From: Cepaea nemoralis
Lineage: Eukaryota; Mollusca; Gastropoda; Stylommatophora; Helicidae
Reading direction: 5' to 3'
Length of the DNA stretch: 64,000 nucleotides
Assembly: GCA_014155875.1 (NCBI GenBank)
Contig: JACEFZ010015070.1
Coordinates: 123,501-187,500, forward strand
Positions within the stretch are counted from its first letter, which is position 1, and the number at the start of each line of letters is the position of its first letter. Below are positions 11,390 to 23,477 of this stretch, one piece after another. A model generated the notes under the pieces. The model did not search any database and was not told the DNA's origin. It was given only the letters and a program-made list of their open reading frames with translations. A program made the position numbers and the translations under genes.

Positions 11390-11525
11390 GTCTGTCACAG
11401 AAGCCACGCCGTTTTGAAGCTTCCTACTCCACTCATACACTTACTGGACTGACAGGCATGTATCACCATACTGGACTTTCATTAGCCGATGAATTTCTAT
11501 AGGTTTCACTCCTTCACTGAAACAA
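11390..11525 (-). pseudogene. Mariner transposase N-terminal remnant
   Basis: Minus-strand translation includes SVKEGVKPIEIHRLM, VQYGDTCLS, a stop, and VYEW. This is the helix-turn-helix start of mariner transposases (KEG..EIH..L...YGD). At least one stop and a frameshift are present. Confidence 0.75.
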
Positions 11526-11764
11526 AAACACGGTTTCTGCATGTCAAAAGTGGAGAGTCATTTTTAAACTGTCCTTATGACGTCACCGCGTCCGTCTGCC
11601 CGTGATGTCACCTGCTGAACATCCTTAACAACAATATTGACAGGTTACAAGACAATGGCATGGTTATTGTAATTTCTACCACACGTTTAAGGTTTTCATG
11701 TCAAACCCCCTCGTATTATATGTAAATAATGGCAAATGTGGCTTGGAACACTTGGATATAGTTA

Positions 11765-12122
11765 AAGTTAGTTGCGTTTCATTTACAGGAAACTAACGCA
11801 AGGCAGTCTGCTTCCAAATCGCCCGCGGTTGTGTTTCGAACGCGATATGTAGGATTTCGAATTGTGTCCGTTTCTCCTTCGCCACAGAGACGGCACTGGA
11901 ATATAAGATTGTGTGAATTAGTTTGGCCTTACAGAAACAGTACAGCTGCGTGCGATTTGGCAGCAGACCGCCTTACCTTGTTTTTTCAATAAAATGGTAC
12001 GGGTGCCGGTCGTTCAGAAAGCAATGGCAAACTACTGAAAGTAAACTTGTAAAGAGACCACAAAAAGCCCCAGAAATGTTGGGGTTGACTGCGACGTCCT
12101 GTCCAGGATATGCAACTAACTT
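11765..12122. mobile_element. Foldback MITE, family E, copy 1
   Basis: Ends are inverted: AAGTTAGTTGC at 11765 and GCAACTAACTT at 12122. Internal arms are also partly inverted (AGGCAGTCTGCTTCCAAATC facing GATTTGGCAGCAGACCGCCT). The same structure is at 57281-57591, with part-copies near 22575, 35905 and 44258. No transposase is encoded. Confidence 0.65.
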
Positions 12123-12176
12123 TTAACTTATTGAAAAGTAAGAGTTTAAGACTGGTGATCATGGGAAATGGGCAAC

Positions 12177-12653
12177 TATGATGACCCATGGTTATCGCCA
12201 GGATATATGATGACCCATGGTTATCGCCAGGATATATGATGACCCATGGTTATCGCCAGGATATATGATGACCCATGGTTATCGCCAGGGTATATAATGA
12301 CCCATGGTTATTGAAAGGGTATATGATGATCCATGGTTATCGCCAGGAGGGTATGATGATCCATGGTTATCGCCAGGAGGGTATGATGACCCATGGTTAT
12401 CGCCAGGGTATATAATGACCCATGGTTATCGCCAGGGTATATGATGATCCAAGGTTATCGCCAGGAGGGTATGATGACCCATGGTTATCGCCAGGATATA
12501 TGATGACCCATGGTTATCGCCAGGGTATATGATGACCCATGGTTATCGCCAGGATATATGATGATCCATGGTTATCGCCAGGGTATATGATGATCCATGG
12601 TTATCGCCAGGAGGGTATGATGCCCCATGGTTATCGCCAGGATATATGATGAT
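12177..12653. repeat. 29-30-bp satellite, left part
   Basis: About 16 units with core CCATGGTTATCGCCAGG joined by ATATATGATGA or AGGGTATGATGA. The array resumes at 16633 beyond the LINE, so the two parts are one locus. Confidence 0.95.
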
Positions 12654-13347
12654 ATGGGGTGTCAGGTCTTAGTCAGATATGACTGAGCTACCGTATAACA
12701 GTAGACGGTACTACCTGGTTTCTGTTAGCGTTGAACGTTGGGCGGCGCTTACCAAACCCGACACCCCACATTGTGCCAACGGCTTCGGGCGGAAGAGCGC
12801 AATTGGGAGGGTACAAGCCTTACCCTGGTGCGAGGAAATGCAAGCTAAAGACAAAATGTCATGGCAGGGCAGACCAGGCCCTAAGCCTTGGTTGGCGACT
12901 GGTCTAGGATCGAAGCTCCGACAGGCGGACAGTTAGAGCATTGCTTTGCTGATCCGGCAGCTTCTGCAGCTTGTCTTGTTCCAGATGTAGGGGTGTTACC
13001 TTTCCTCTGGAGTAAACTAGGCAGGCCGAGAGAGGGATCATGCTGCATGGGCAACACATGATCTCTATATTTTAGCCCAGGCTTTGTGCTATGGAGAGGC
13101 AATAACTCCATCCCTGGTCTTAACTGGTCTCGGAATCAAAGCGAGAGGCAACTGTTACGGGTTATAAGTCCTTGTCAGTTGGCGTAGACATGGGGCGCCA
13201 CGCGTTGCCTCTGACGGTGGGAGACACCTATAGGTGTCACTGATCAGCTACCGCCCGCCTCAAGCTGGGCAGCCCCCAGCCAATTGGGTGCTGATCCGCC
13301 ACAGCCTGCCTGCTTCAATGGGTGCTTGGGGCTAGGACAAAATCTGA
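12654..13347 (+). other. 5' region of the LINE
   Basis: Non-coding or highly diverged leader. Open frames here are short and have no recognised domain. It probably holds the internal promoter (inference). Confidence 0.5.
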
Positions 13348-14712
13348 ATCGCAGGCTGTAAAACCAATGCACCAGGTACAAACAAAAATAAAAATAGAAA
13401 CCTCAAGCTACGGCTTGCAACCTGGAACGTGAGAACCATGTGTCCAGGATTTTCCACTGACTTGACCAATATTGACGATGTGAGAAAAACGGCTGTGATT
13501 GATGCCGAACTCAATCGTCTAAACATTGATATTGCTGGCCTGCAGGAGACTCGCCTCGCTGAGGAAGGGTCACTCAGGGAAAACAACTACACCTTTTTCT
13601 GGAAGGGTAGAGGGCAGGCAGAAAAAAGGCAACACGGTGTGGGCTTTGCAGTGAAGAATTCGCTACTGGGAATGATTGAAATTTCAGCAGGAGGAAATGA
13701 AAGACTATTATCCCTGCGCTTGGCAACCTCTTGTGGTTTTGCCACCATTATTACTGCATATGCACCGACACTCGATTCCTCTGATGATGTGAAGGATTCG
13801 TTCTATGAGGAGTTAGACTCCGTGATCAAGGCAGTTCCAAAATCTGACTACATTTATATGCTCGGTGATTTCAATGCTCGTGTGGGCAAGGACTCGAGTT
13901 CATGGCCAGTGTGCCTTGGAAAATACAACATCGGTCGCATGAATGAAAATGGGCAAAGGCTGCTGGAGCATTGCACCAGTAATGACCTATGTATTACAAA
14001 CTCCTTTTTTAAAACAAAAGAGATGCATAAGGTCACATGGAAACATCCAAGATCCGGGCATTGGCACCAGCTGGACTTCATCATCACACGGAGACAACAT
14101 CTGAACCATATATCATTGACTCGTAGTTACCACAGTGCTGACTGTGATACGGATCATTCTTTGGTTGTTGCAAGGGTTAGACTGAGACCAAAGAGAATCT
14201 ACACAGCTAAACACAAATCTAGCCTCAGGATTAATATTATTAACACTCATGATCCTGAAAAGTGCTTTCAGTTTCAACAGCAACTTGAAGACGCTTTCAC
14301 TGATACACCAGAAAATTGTACAGTAAATGAAAAGTGGGGTCAAATTAAGGAAACTCTTTATAAAACTGCCGTAGGGGTTTACGGCACTGTGGATCATAAG
14401 AGGCAGGACTGGTTTGCGGCCAACAGCGAGACTCTGCAGCCCTTGATTGATAAGAAGAAGAAAGCTCTCTTAAGAAACAAGGAAAGACCAACGCGTAACA
14501 CTCTGAGTGAGCTTAGGCAAGCTAGGAAGGATGTGCAAAAGGCTGCCAGGCAGTGTGCAAATGATTATTGGATCAAGTTATGTGAGTCCATTCAAATCGC
14601 AAGTGATAAGGGAGACATAAGAAGCATGTATGAAGGAATAAAGAAAGCCTGCGGTCCAGTGATCAAAAGAAGTGCACCATTGAAAACCTTGACTGGAGAA
14701 AGTCATCACTGA
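13348..14712 (+). pseudogene. LINE apurinic-like endonuclease domain and linker
   Basis: Nicks target DNA to start target-primed reverse transcription. The frame is open from 13348; the conserved start motif LRLATWNVRTM precedes the first ATG at 13438, so the true start is uncertain. Endonuclease motifs in order: WNVRT (Asn), GLQETRL (catalytic Glu), ITAYAPT, LGDFNARVG (Asp/Asn), LDFIITRR and CDTDHSLV (catalytic His region). A basic linker follows. The frame closes at TGA 14710-14712, but RT sequence carries on in the next frame (VITDKKQQMDRWVEHYLELY), showing a one-base shift at about 14690-14700. Confidence 0.9.
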
Positions 14713-16564
14713 TAAGAAACAGCAGATGGACAGATGGGTAGAGCACTATTTGGAGCTTTACTCAAGTGAGACCAAACTAGCGGATGATGCCCTCAACGCC
14801 ATAGAGGCTCTACCAACTCTTGACCACCTGGACACACTTCCCACCATAACAGAAGTTAAGTGTGCTATAAATGAACTTGCATCTGGCAAGGCTCCAGGTA
14901 AGGATGGGATTCCAATAGAGGTTATCAGGAGTGGGCAAGACACACTCACTATACAGATCCACCAGCTAATAGAGCTATGCTGGCGTGAAGGACAAGTCCC
15001 ACAGGATTTCAAAGATTCAAGCATCATAACACTGTACAAGAACAAGGGCGATCGGAGCGACTGCAACAACTATAGGGGTATCTCACTTCTGTGTATTGTT
15101 GGAAAAGTATTTGCCAGAATTGTTCTGCGCAGACTTCAAGTCCTAGGAGATCAAGTCTACCCCGAATCACAGTGTGGCTTTCGACAGAACCGGTCTACCA
15201 CTGATATGATATTCTCATTGCGACAAATGCAAGAAAAATGCCGTGAACAGAATCAACCACTGTTTATTGCCTTCATCGACCTCACAAAGGCATTTGATTT
15301 GGTCAGTCGTGAGGGTCTGTTCAAGGCACTAAAGAAGATTGGCTGCCCACCAACTCTTCTGTCCATTGTGGAATCGTTCCACACAGGCATGAAGGGTATA
15401 ATCAAGTTTGATGGTGCAACTTCTGAAGAATTTGAAATCAAGAGTGGAGTTAAGCAAGGTTGTGTACTAGCTCCCACCCTCTTTGGAATATACTTTTCAC
15501 TTCTACTGAAATATGCATTTCATGATCAGGATGGTGGTATATACATTCACTCACGCTCAGATGGCGGCCTCTACAATGCTCAGAGATTGAAGGCTAAGAC
15601 CAAAATTAGGAGGGTACTGATCAGAGAGTTGCTTTTTGCAGATGATGCTGCAGTTACGACCCACTCTGAGGAAGAATTGCAATGTCTACTATCTGCATTC
15701 TCCAATGCTTGTTCTGAATTTGGTTTAACAATTAGCAAAAAGAAGACACAGATTATGTCACAAGGTGCACATGGGGTACCATCAATCTTTATTGACGACG
15801 CCGAACTAGAGATAGTAGACCATTTTACATATCTAGGATCAGTGGTAAATAGCAAATTATCCCTAGATCAGGAAATCAACATCCGGATTGGTAAGGCAGC
15901 AACAACAATGAACAGGTTAAGAAAAAGAGTCTGGGAGAACAGGAAGCTTACTGCCAAAACAAAAGTCCTTGTCTATCAAGCCTGTGTCCTTAGTACTCTT
16001 CTCTATGGCAGTGAAACCTGGACAACTTACTCACACCAAGAGAACAACTTAAACAGCTTTCATATGCGGTGTCTGCGAAGAATTCTTGGTATTAAGTGGC
16101 AAGACAAAATCACAAATACTGAAGTATTGGAAAGATCAGGTTGTGTAACAGTTTATTCCATGCTCAGTCTTCGTAGACTTAGATGGATAGGACATCTTAG
16201 GAGGATGGATGATGGTAGAATACCAAAGGATATCTTTTTTGGTGAATTACAGATGGGTAAGAGATCTCAGGGTCGGCCTCTACTACGATACAAAGATGTG
16301 TTTAAGCGGGACATGATTGATACAGGCATTGATAATGCACATTGGGAGCAAGTCGCCGCTGAACGTGTTGCATGGAGGGCAAATATCAGAAATGGAATAA
16401 AGTCAAAGGAGAAAATTATTGCAGAAAAGTCACACACCAAGCGTTTGAGACGTAAGATGGTGCATGATGGTGGAAATGACCACGTGTTCACATGCACCCA
16501 CTGTGAACGGACATTTACAGCGCAAATTGGCCTTATCAGTCACACTCGCTACCGCCATAGTTAA
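14713..16564 (+). pseudogene. LINE reverse transcriptase with C-terminal zinc finger
   Basis: Continues the same ORF2 after the frameshift. RT motifs: GKAPGKDGIPIEV, NYRGISLL, QCGFRQNRSTTDMIF, FIDLTKAFD (first Asp), GVKQGCVLAPTLFGI and the catalytic FADD box (LLFADDAAV, near 15629). The thumb (YLGSVVNSKLS), a YGSETW motif and a long basic C-terminal region (RRLRWIGHLRRMDDGRIPKD) follow. The protein ends with a C2H2-type finger CTHCERTF ... LISHTRYRH, expected to bind nucleic acid. The 1.85-kb frame has no internal stop, so the copy is recent. Confidence 0.92.
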
Positions 16565-16632
16565 AAGTTATTATGCCTTTTTCAAGCACAAACTATCGTC
16601 TGTCAAGACGGCAAGGTGCCAATGAATGAATG

Positions 16633-18195
16633 TGACGATCCATGGTTATCGCCAGGAGGGTATGATGACCCATGGTTATCGCCAGGATATATGATGACCC
16701 ATGGTTATTGCCAGGGTATATGATGATCCATGGTTATCGCCAGGGTATATGATGATCCATGGTTATCGCCAGGAGGGTATGATGACCCATGGTTATCGCC
16801 AGGATATATGATGACCCATGGTTATCGCCAGGATATATGATGACCCATGGTTATCGCCAGGGTATATGATGATCCATGGTTATCGCCAGGATATATGATG
16901 ATCCATGGTTATCGCCAGGGTATATGATGATCCATGGTTATCGCCAGGGTATATGATGATCCATGGTTATCGCCAGGAGGGTATGATGACCCATGGTTAT
17001 CGCCAGGATATATGATGAAACATGGTTATTGCCAGGGTATATGATGATCCATGGTTATCGCCAGGATATATGATGATCCATGGTTATCGCCAGGGTATAT
17101 GATGATCCATGGTTATCGCCAGGAGGGTATGATGACCCATGGTTATCGCCAGGATATATGATGACCCATGGTTATCGCCAGGGTATATGATGATCCATGG
17201 TTATCGCCAGGATATATGATGATCCATGGTTATCGCCAGGGTATATGATGATCCATGGTTATTGCCAGGATATATGATGATCCATGGTTATCGCCAGGAT
17301 ATATGATGATCCATGGTTATCGCCAGGGTATATGATGATCCATGGTTATCGCCAGGAGGGTATGATGACCCATGGTTATCGCCAGGAGGGTATGATGATC
17401 CATGGTTATCGCCAGGGTATATGATGATCCATGGTTATCGCCAGGAGGGTATGATGATCCATGGTTATCGCCAGGATATATGATGATCCATGGTTATCGC
17501 CAGGAGGGTATGATGACCCATGGTTATCGCCAGGGTATATGATGACCCATGGTTATCGCCAGGATATATGATGACCCATGGTTATCGCCAGGATATATGA
17601 TGATCCATGGTTATCGCCAGGGTATATGATGATCCATGGTTATCGCCAGGGTATATGATGATCCATGGTTATCGCCAGGAGGGTATGATGACCCATGGTT
17701 ATCGCCAAGATATATGATGACCCATGGTTATCGCCAGGGTATATGATGATCCATGGTTATCGCCAGGGTATATGATGATCCATGGTTATCGCCAGGGTAT
17801 ATGATGATCCATGGTTATCGCCAGGAGGGTATGATGATCCATGGTTATCGCCAGGATATATGATGATCCATGGTTATCGCCAGGGTATATGATGATCCAT
17901 GGTTATCGCCAGGGTATATGATGATCCATGGTTATCGCCAGGAGGGTATGATGACCCATGGTTATCGCCAGGATATATGATGACCCATGGTTATCGCCAG
18001 GGTATATGATGATCCATGGTTATCGCCAGGGTATATGATGATCCATGGTTATCGCCAGGGTATATGATGATCCATGGTTATCGCCAGGAGGGTATGATGA
18101 CCCATGGTTATCGCCAGGATATATGATGACCCATGGTTATCGCCAGGGTATATGATGATCCATGGTTATCGCCAGGATATATGATGATCCAGGGT
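16633..18195. repeat. 29-30-bp satellite, right part
   Basis: About 53 units of the CCATGGTTATCGCCAGG repeat. Three linker variants (ATATATGATGA, GTATATGATGA, AGGGTATGATGA) recur in mixed order, with local blocks repeated. The array stops sharply at CCAGGGTCTCC. Confidence 0.95.
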
Positions 18196-18240
18196 CTCCA
18201 AATCTACCCCCTTTCTTGTCATCTGATAAGTACCTGCTAG

Positions 18241-18984
<744 letters not shown>

Positions 18985-19405
18985 TTGTTTTTTTTTAAAA
19001 ATTTGCTAGCTTGCTTTGTACTCAAGCATATTCCATACACATATTACTACGTCAAGTCCGCATGGATTCATCATCATCATCATGCACCAAGCGTGGGTGG
19101 TCATGTTTCGCCATCTCACAGAATCACCAAAGTCGTGGACCAGCTCTGTTTTCTTGTCTAGACCATGCAAGATGGTCATCTAGATAATTATTTCTCTGCC
19201 TTCCTCTTGTTCGTGTGGATTAGCTTACCCATTACCAGTGTCCATCGCCGTTAGGCGAACTCATTCCGACTTCCGAGGTACTTGTAATTTACGTCCCCAA
19301 GACTAGGACGAGAAGTCAACATTTGTGTCCAACTGTCCGGTGTAGAGGTTGAACACGCCACCTCCGCATCAGCACACCGGAAGTTTAAGAGTGAGGGTTC
19401 TTATC
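18985..19405 (-). mobile_element. tRNA-derived SINE, family A, copy 3, split by LINE fragment
   Basis: Minus-strand SINE: tail part at 18985-19062, head and body at 19213-19405 with the B-box and A-box regions reversed. The intervening 150 bases are a LINE 3' end. Confidence 0.75.
19063..19212 (-). mobile_element. LINE-R 3' fragment inside SINE
   Basis: Matches the minus-strand repeat at 22676-22930 and 57003-57252 (CATG..AAGCGTGG.TGGTCATG, GTCGTGGA.CAGCTC). An ATG/CAT triplet tail at 19063-19082 marks its 3' end. Confidence 0.75.
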
Positions 19406-19781
19406 CCCATCTGGCTTCTTCTTCTCGCTCATCTTCAGGGACCAACGTTTGCTGTGTGTCTACTCCAGCTTGAGGCACGTACAGGACATGCGCGCTGTGT
19501 CTCAGATCTTCAAATTCGCTAATATTGGTTGGCGCTGACAGATGTAGAAGAAGAACGCGGAGATTAGAGGACACACTTCCTGTCACCTGGCAAGATGTCA
19601 GCACCTCGTCGCAGGAACAGGGTGTAATTAGACGCATGGCCAACTAGACACCCCTTGTTAAGGTGTCCTTAACAACCAGTCCATCATTCTACCGAAACCA
19701 CAACTATGGAATATGGGCATAATTCCCATCTAACCATTAAGATAGCATCACAGATCTCAGAATGTTACATTAACCCAGCAC
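19406..19781. other. Unassigned stretch
   Basis: No supported gene or repeat. Confidence 0.4.
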
Positions 19782-20607
19782 AGGTCATACAACAAACACA
19801 CAAACACATCGGACAGGTCATACAACAAACACACAAACACATCGGACAGGTCATACAACAAACACACAAACACATCGGACAGGTCATACAACAAACACAC
19901 ATACACATCGGACAGGTCATACAACAAACACACAAACACATCGGACAGGTCATACAACAAACACACAACCACATCGGACAGGTCATACAACAAACACACA
20001 AACACATCGGACAGGTCATACAACAAACACACAAACACATCGGACAAGTCATACAACAAACACACAACCACATCGGACAGGTCATACAACAAACACACAA
20101 ACACATCGGACAGGTCATACAACAAACACACAAACACATCGGACAGGCCATACAACAAACACACAAACACATCGGACAGGCCATACAACAAACACACAAA
20201 CACATCGGACAGGCCATACAACAAACACACAAACACATCGGACAGGCCATACAACAAACACACAAACACATCGGACAGGTCATACAACAAACACACAAAC
20301 ACATCGGACAGGCCATACACAAACACACAAACACATCGGACAGGCCATACAACAAACACACAAACACATCGGACAGGTCATACAACAAACACACAAACAC
20401 ATCGGACAGGTCATACAACAAACACGCAAACACATCGGACAGGTCATACAACAAACACGCAAACACATCGGACAGGTCATACAACAAACACACAAACACA
20501 TCGGACAGGTCATACAACAAACACACAAACACATCGGACAGGTCATACAACAAACACACAAACACATCGGACAGGCCATACAACAAACACGCAAACACAT
20601 CGGACCA
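19782..20607. repeat. 33-bp minisatellite, about 25 copies
   Basis: Units of AGGTCATACAACAAACACAC plus AAACACATCGGAC. Because 33 is a multiple of three, frames on both strands stay open (315 aa on plus, 286 aa on minus). A short unit at about 20310-20325 shifts the plus frame. These frames are repeat translations and are not called as genes. Confidence 0.97.
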
Positions 20608-20704
20608 TAATGCTGTGTCTAGCAATATTAACGAACATTTAAAGAGGAGATAGTGATTGGTCGGTTCCTATATGGTAAACGTAATACACAGACATATCAG
20701 CTGG

Positions 20705-21379
20705 GAAAAACTTGAGGCCAGTAAGATAGCACATAAACAAATTCACAATAATTTATTGGGGCTCAGAGGACCAGAAAGAACAACAGGATGTCGAATGATA
20801 CGCTAGAGGCAATAGTGTATAGACGAGAGCAAAAAGAAGAAGTCATATCAAATAATGAGAACAGAGCATGCTACAAAAACCAAACGGGATAAGAAGAAAG
20901 AAGGCAAGATGCAATTCCTGCAAGGGCATTCTGCAGAGATGGTAAAATGCCAGAGGAATGAGGGAGATCACGAAATGTTCACAAAATAACGAGCAATCAT
21001 GAGAAACATCCGAACTAAGACAAATAATATAAGGGACGCGACATATACGGGTTGTTTGTAGTCTCACTACACCATGTATATACAACAAATTTGAAAAATG
21101 AAGTATAAGACTTCATAACAACGTGTTCCACCGTGAAGCAATATACACCGAATGGCTGTCGCCTACTAGAGTAACTCTTTGCACTCCAAAGAAACAGAAT
21201 GGTGTAAAAAACGGAAGAAATCATTTTTTTTTTTGGTTTTTGTTTGAACAAGTGTTTCGAAATGGCGGTCGAAACACACGGAAATAACAACAGACACGTT
21301 GCAGAAAGTATTTCACAAAATGACGAAACGTGTATAGTCATGCCTTGAAGCCGTGGTGGACATTTCCAACACCTGTTAT
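20705..21379. other. Unassigned stretch with a possible LINE linker scrap
   Basis: Bases 20705-20790 resemble 22150-22235 (TTGAGGCCA.TAAGA.AG..CATAAA). The translation WEKLEASKIAHKQIH weakly resembles a LINE inter-domain linker. Nothing else is recognised. Confidence 0.35.
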
Positions 21380-21384
21380 AATGA

Positions 21385-21550
21385 ATACTTCATTGGGCTG
21401 TTGTTTGTCGAGACTCCTGTCTTTTCCACTTTTCACATTTGGCAGTGGGGAGCGTTTTGTGTGATATTCACTGGCACAGGAACGGAGCATAATGGGGACG
21501 ACCCGTTGCTGTGAAGTTGGAACTGCGACTAACTAACTAACTAACTTCAT
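21385..21550 (+). mobile_element. Retroelement 3' end, family X, copy 1
   Basis: Shares about 150 bp with 52500-52655 and, inverted, with 49085-49205. The shared core is TTTGTGTGATATTCACTGGC. It ends GAAGTTGGAACTGCGACTAA followed by a CTAA repeat tail. This looks like a 5'-truncated LINE or SINE end. Confidence 0.7.
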
Positions 21551-21789
21551 TGGTACTTTTCAGCTTCCCCAAAACAGCGTTTGACTATAGCAGTGACTAT
21601 TACTAATTTAATGTATGTTTAGCACATTTTTGACGACGTCATGTTCTTCAATTTTGAAATATGGCCTACTATACAAAGGGTAGTGAGTGAGACTTTGTCT
21701 TTACAAACACACTGTAGAATCATAACATAGAACTAAGTCAAATACTACAAAGGACACGACTAATGTAACCCTAACAGAGCATACATACA

Positions 21790-22090
21790 TTCTAAATAGA
21801 TGGAAAGAATGTTGCAGCGAAATGTATTTAAAAAATGGAGACGGTAAATACGAAAATATAAACAATCAAATCCCAACAGAGAATGCGCCAATGCGAAGTC
21901 GGGATATGTAGAAGGGGCGATAAACATCTCCAACAAAGGGAGATAAATCACCAGGATGTGATAACGTCACAGCAGAGTTTATAACAACTGACGGAGAAAA
22001 CAGAGCGAAAGTTTACATTGAGTTATGTAAACAGATCTGGAAAACGGGAACATAGCCAAGTGAATGAATGGGAACAATATGTGTATCCAA
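21790..22090 (+). pseudogene. LINE RT fragment (fingers region)
   Basis: Translation in broken frames gives RWKECCSEMYLKNGDGKYEN and KSPGCDNVTAEFI ... ELCKQIWKTG. This is the N-terminal RT region of LINEs (GK.PG.D.VPAE.I). Several stops and shifts; no catalytic box remains. Confidence 0.65.
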
Positions 22091-22218
22091 ATACAAAATA
22101 AGTGGCGATCGCGCTAGCAAAGATGACAGCGAACTGTGACGGTAATATGAATATCAGTTGGGGAACCCTTTGAGGCCACTAAGACAGTTCATAAATAAAT
22201 ACACACGTGTTGTTTGAC

Positions 22219-22556
22219 GCTCAGAAAAAGCAACATAATGGCTGCCAATCCGAGCTGACGAATTTGAAGAGTTCCCCGTCGAAGACTGGACGGGAAAAGA
22301 AGAGGCACCTGAGGCCACCAATGTGTGGGTAGATAACTGGACTGATGATAACAAAGATGATGACTTTTCTGAACAGCTCCGGGCGGAGATTGCGAAACAA
22401 GGAATGGATCAATATATTTCTGAACCAATGAAGACATAATGTACCAGCTCTCCTTTTGAGCATCTCTGTGACGCTATCACATCACGGACCCAGTGAGGGA
22501 AACTATTTCAGGACAAATTATTTATGTTGTATTAATACTTTAAAAAAAAAAACAAC
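22219..22556 (+). pseudogene. SEM1: SEM1/DSS1 (26S proteasome subunit) intronless retrocopy
   Basis: Open from 22239 to the TAA at 22437-22439, with no ATG in frame. It encodes about 60 residues with the hallmark acidic/aromatic pattern of SEM1: [11 protein letters not shown], then [20 protein letters not shown], then AEIAKQG and an unusual C-terminal tail ending PMKT. SEM1 is a short disordered protein of the proteasome lid that also binds BRCA2 and TREX-2. As I recall, the vertebrate gene has introns inside this stretch; here it is uninterrupted. A possible N-terminal trace (QKKQ at 22222-22233) is out of frame with the rest. A run of 11 A follows at 22542-22552, about 100 bases after the stop, as expected for a processed retrocopy. 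The preserved frame suggests a recent copy or residual function. A genuine final exon cannot be excluded. Confidence 0.78.
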
Positions 22557-22569
22557 AAACTACTGAGCG

Positions 22570-22645
22570 TAATCATGCCAAGAAATCAACAACAGCGGTA
22601 AAATACAGGTGTTGACAGCGATGTCCTGTAAAGGATATGCGAAAA
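22570..22645. mobile_element. Foldback MITE family E, partial copy
   Basis: Contains CAGCGATGTCCTGTAAAGGATATGC, in two pieces shared with the right ends of the copies at 11765 and 57281. Confidence 0.5.
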
Positions 22646-22675
22646 AAAAAATACTTAAGAAATCAATCAATCAAT

Positions 22676-22930
22676 CATTTGCCATGCCGGAAAGCGTGGG
22701 CGGTCATGATTCGCCATTTCACTCGATCACCAGAGTCGTGGATCAGCTCAGTGTTCCTGTCTCGTCCATGCCATGTGGCCAAGCCATCCAGGTATTTTCC
22801 TCTCGGTCTTCCTCTTGGTCTGTTCCCCTTCGATCTTGCCAGTTGTCACTAAGTTCTCCAGTCCATTTCTTCTCATAACATGTCCAAAAAATTTTGACTG
22901 TCTACGTCTAATTTCTCTAATCAATCTACG
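22676..22930 (-). mobile_element. LINE-R 3' fragment
   Basis: The minus strand encodes RRQSKFFGHVMRRNGLENL and VTTGKIEG, the C-terminal region of an endonuclease-RT LINE also seen at 44490, 46228 and 57003. A one-base shift breaks the frame after KIEGEQ. An AATC-type simple tail lies at its 3' side near 22660. Confidence 0.8.
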
Positions 22931-23440
22931 ATTTTCATTTGTCTCTTGTAGTACTTGGTCATTGGTTTTTCTTAAGAAAGGCGACATTAAATTCTGCGCC
23001 AATTACAGAGCAGCTGCGTGATAAATGACTGGTGCAACATTTTACTGAAGACAATCATGAGATAAATCATTGATAAATCACTCGTGCACCATTTTACTGA
23101 AAACAATCATCAGAGGGTTTTAGAAAGAAAATAGAACCGAACGAACTTTATAGATGAAGACATAGGCATGTGAAAATTAGTAGCCTGCCGATGACCCGCA
23201 GACTACACTAGTCAACCCCTCCTCACAGTGGTGTAGACCGGGAAACCGTGACCGCGAGGTCATGGGCCAACGGGGCTCTGGTTCGCCAGGTTGGGGGGGG
23301 GGGGGGGGGGGTGGGGGGACTCCCTTTGGTCAAATTTTTGTCCTAAACCTAGCGACTGGCCTAGCAAGCCAGCAGAGGGATGTTCATACTGTTCGTAGAA
23401 AAACTAAAAAGTATAATCAGACTGACCCAAATGCGCCTTG
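22931..23440. other. Unassigned stretch with poly-G run
   Basis: Includes an approximate direct repeat of about 55 bp (GTGCAACATTTTACTGAAGA near 23030 and its near copy at 23084) and a G run of about 20 near 23294-23320. Confidence 0.5.
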
Positions 23441-23474
23441 ACACGCAAGGTACAAGAGGAACAAGATGAGATAA
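23441..23474 (+). mobile_element. 3' tail of LINE-K
   Basis: GCAAGGTACAAGAGGAACA followed by GATGAGAT, shared with the LINE-K end at 50808-50850. Confidence 0.55.
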
Positions 23475-23477
23475 CAT

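Larger units (their letters stand above)
10870..11713 (-). mobile_element. Tc1/mariner element, internally deleted, minus orientation
   Basis: Terminal inverted repeats of about 30 bp: left CGAGGGGGCTTCACATGAAA, right the reverse complement with a few mismatches. Each is flanked by the TA target dinucleotide (10868-10869 and 11714-11715). TACGAGGG-type ends are typical of mariner. On the minus strand the right part encodes the N-terminal transposase motif and the left part the C-terminal motif. The middle, including the catalytic D,D,D core, is missing. A LINE 3' end occupies part of the gap. The element is dead. Confidence 0.88.
12654..16632 (+). mobile_element. Near full-length APE-type LINE inserted in satellite
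   Basis: About 4.0 kb, with satellite units directly on both sides. It has a 5' region of about 780 bp with no clear frame, an endonuclease/RT ORF with one frameshift near 14695, and a short 3' region ending in an AATG repeat. Left flank TGATGAT and right flank TGACGAT may be an imperfect short target duplication. Domain content and the simple tail suggest an RTE-like or related clade, which I cannot settle here. Other copies of this exact family are not obvious in the window; the fragment at 11093 is a cousin. Confidence 0.9.

Noticed and set aside
19706..20653. Long open frames (315 aa plus, 286 aa minus) over the 33-bp array
   Set aside because: Both strands are open only because the unit length is a multiple of three; no non-repeat domain, no codon signal.
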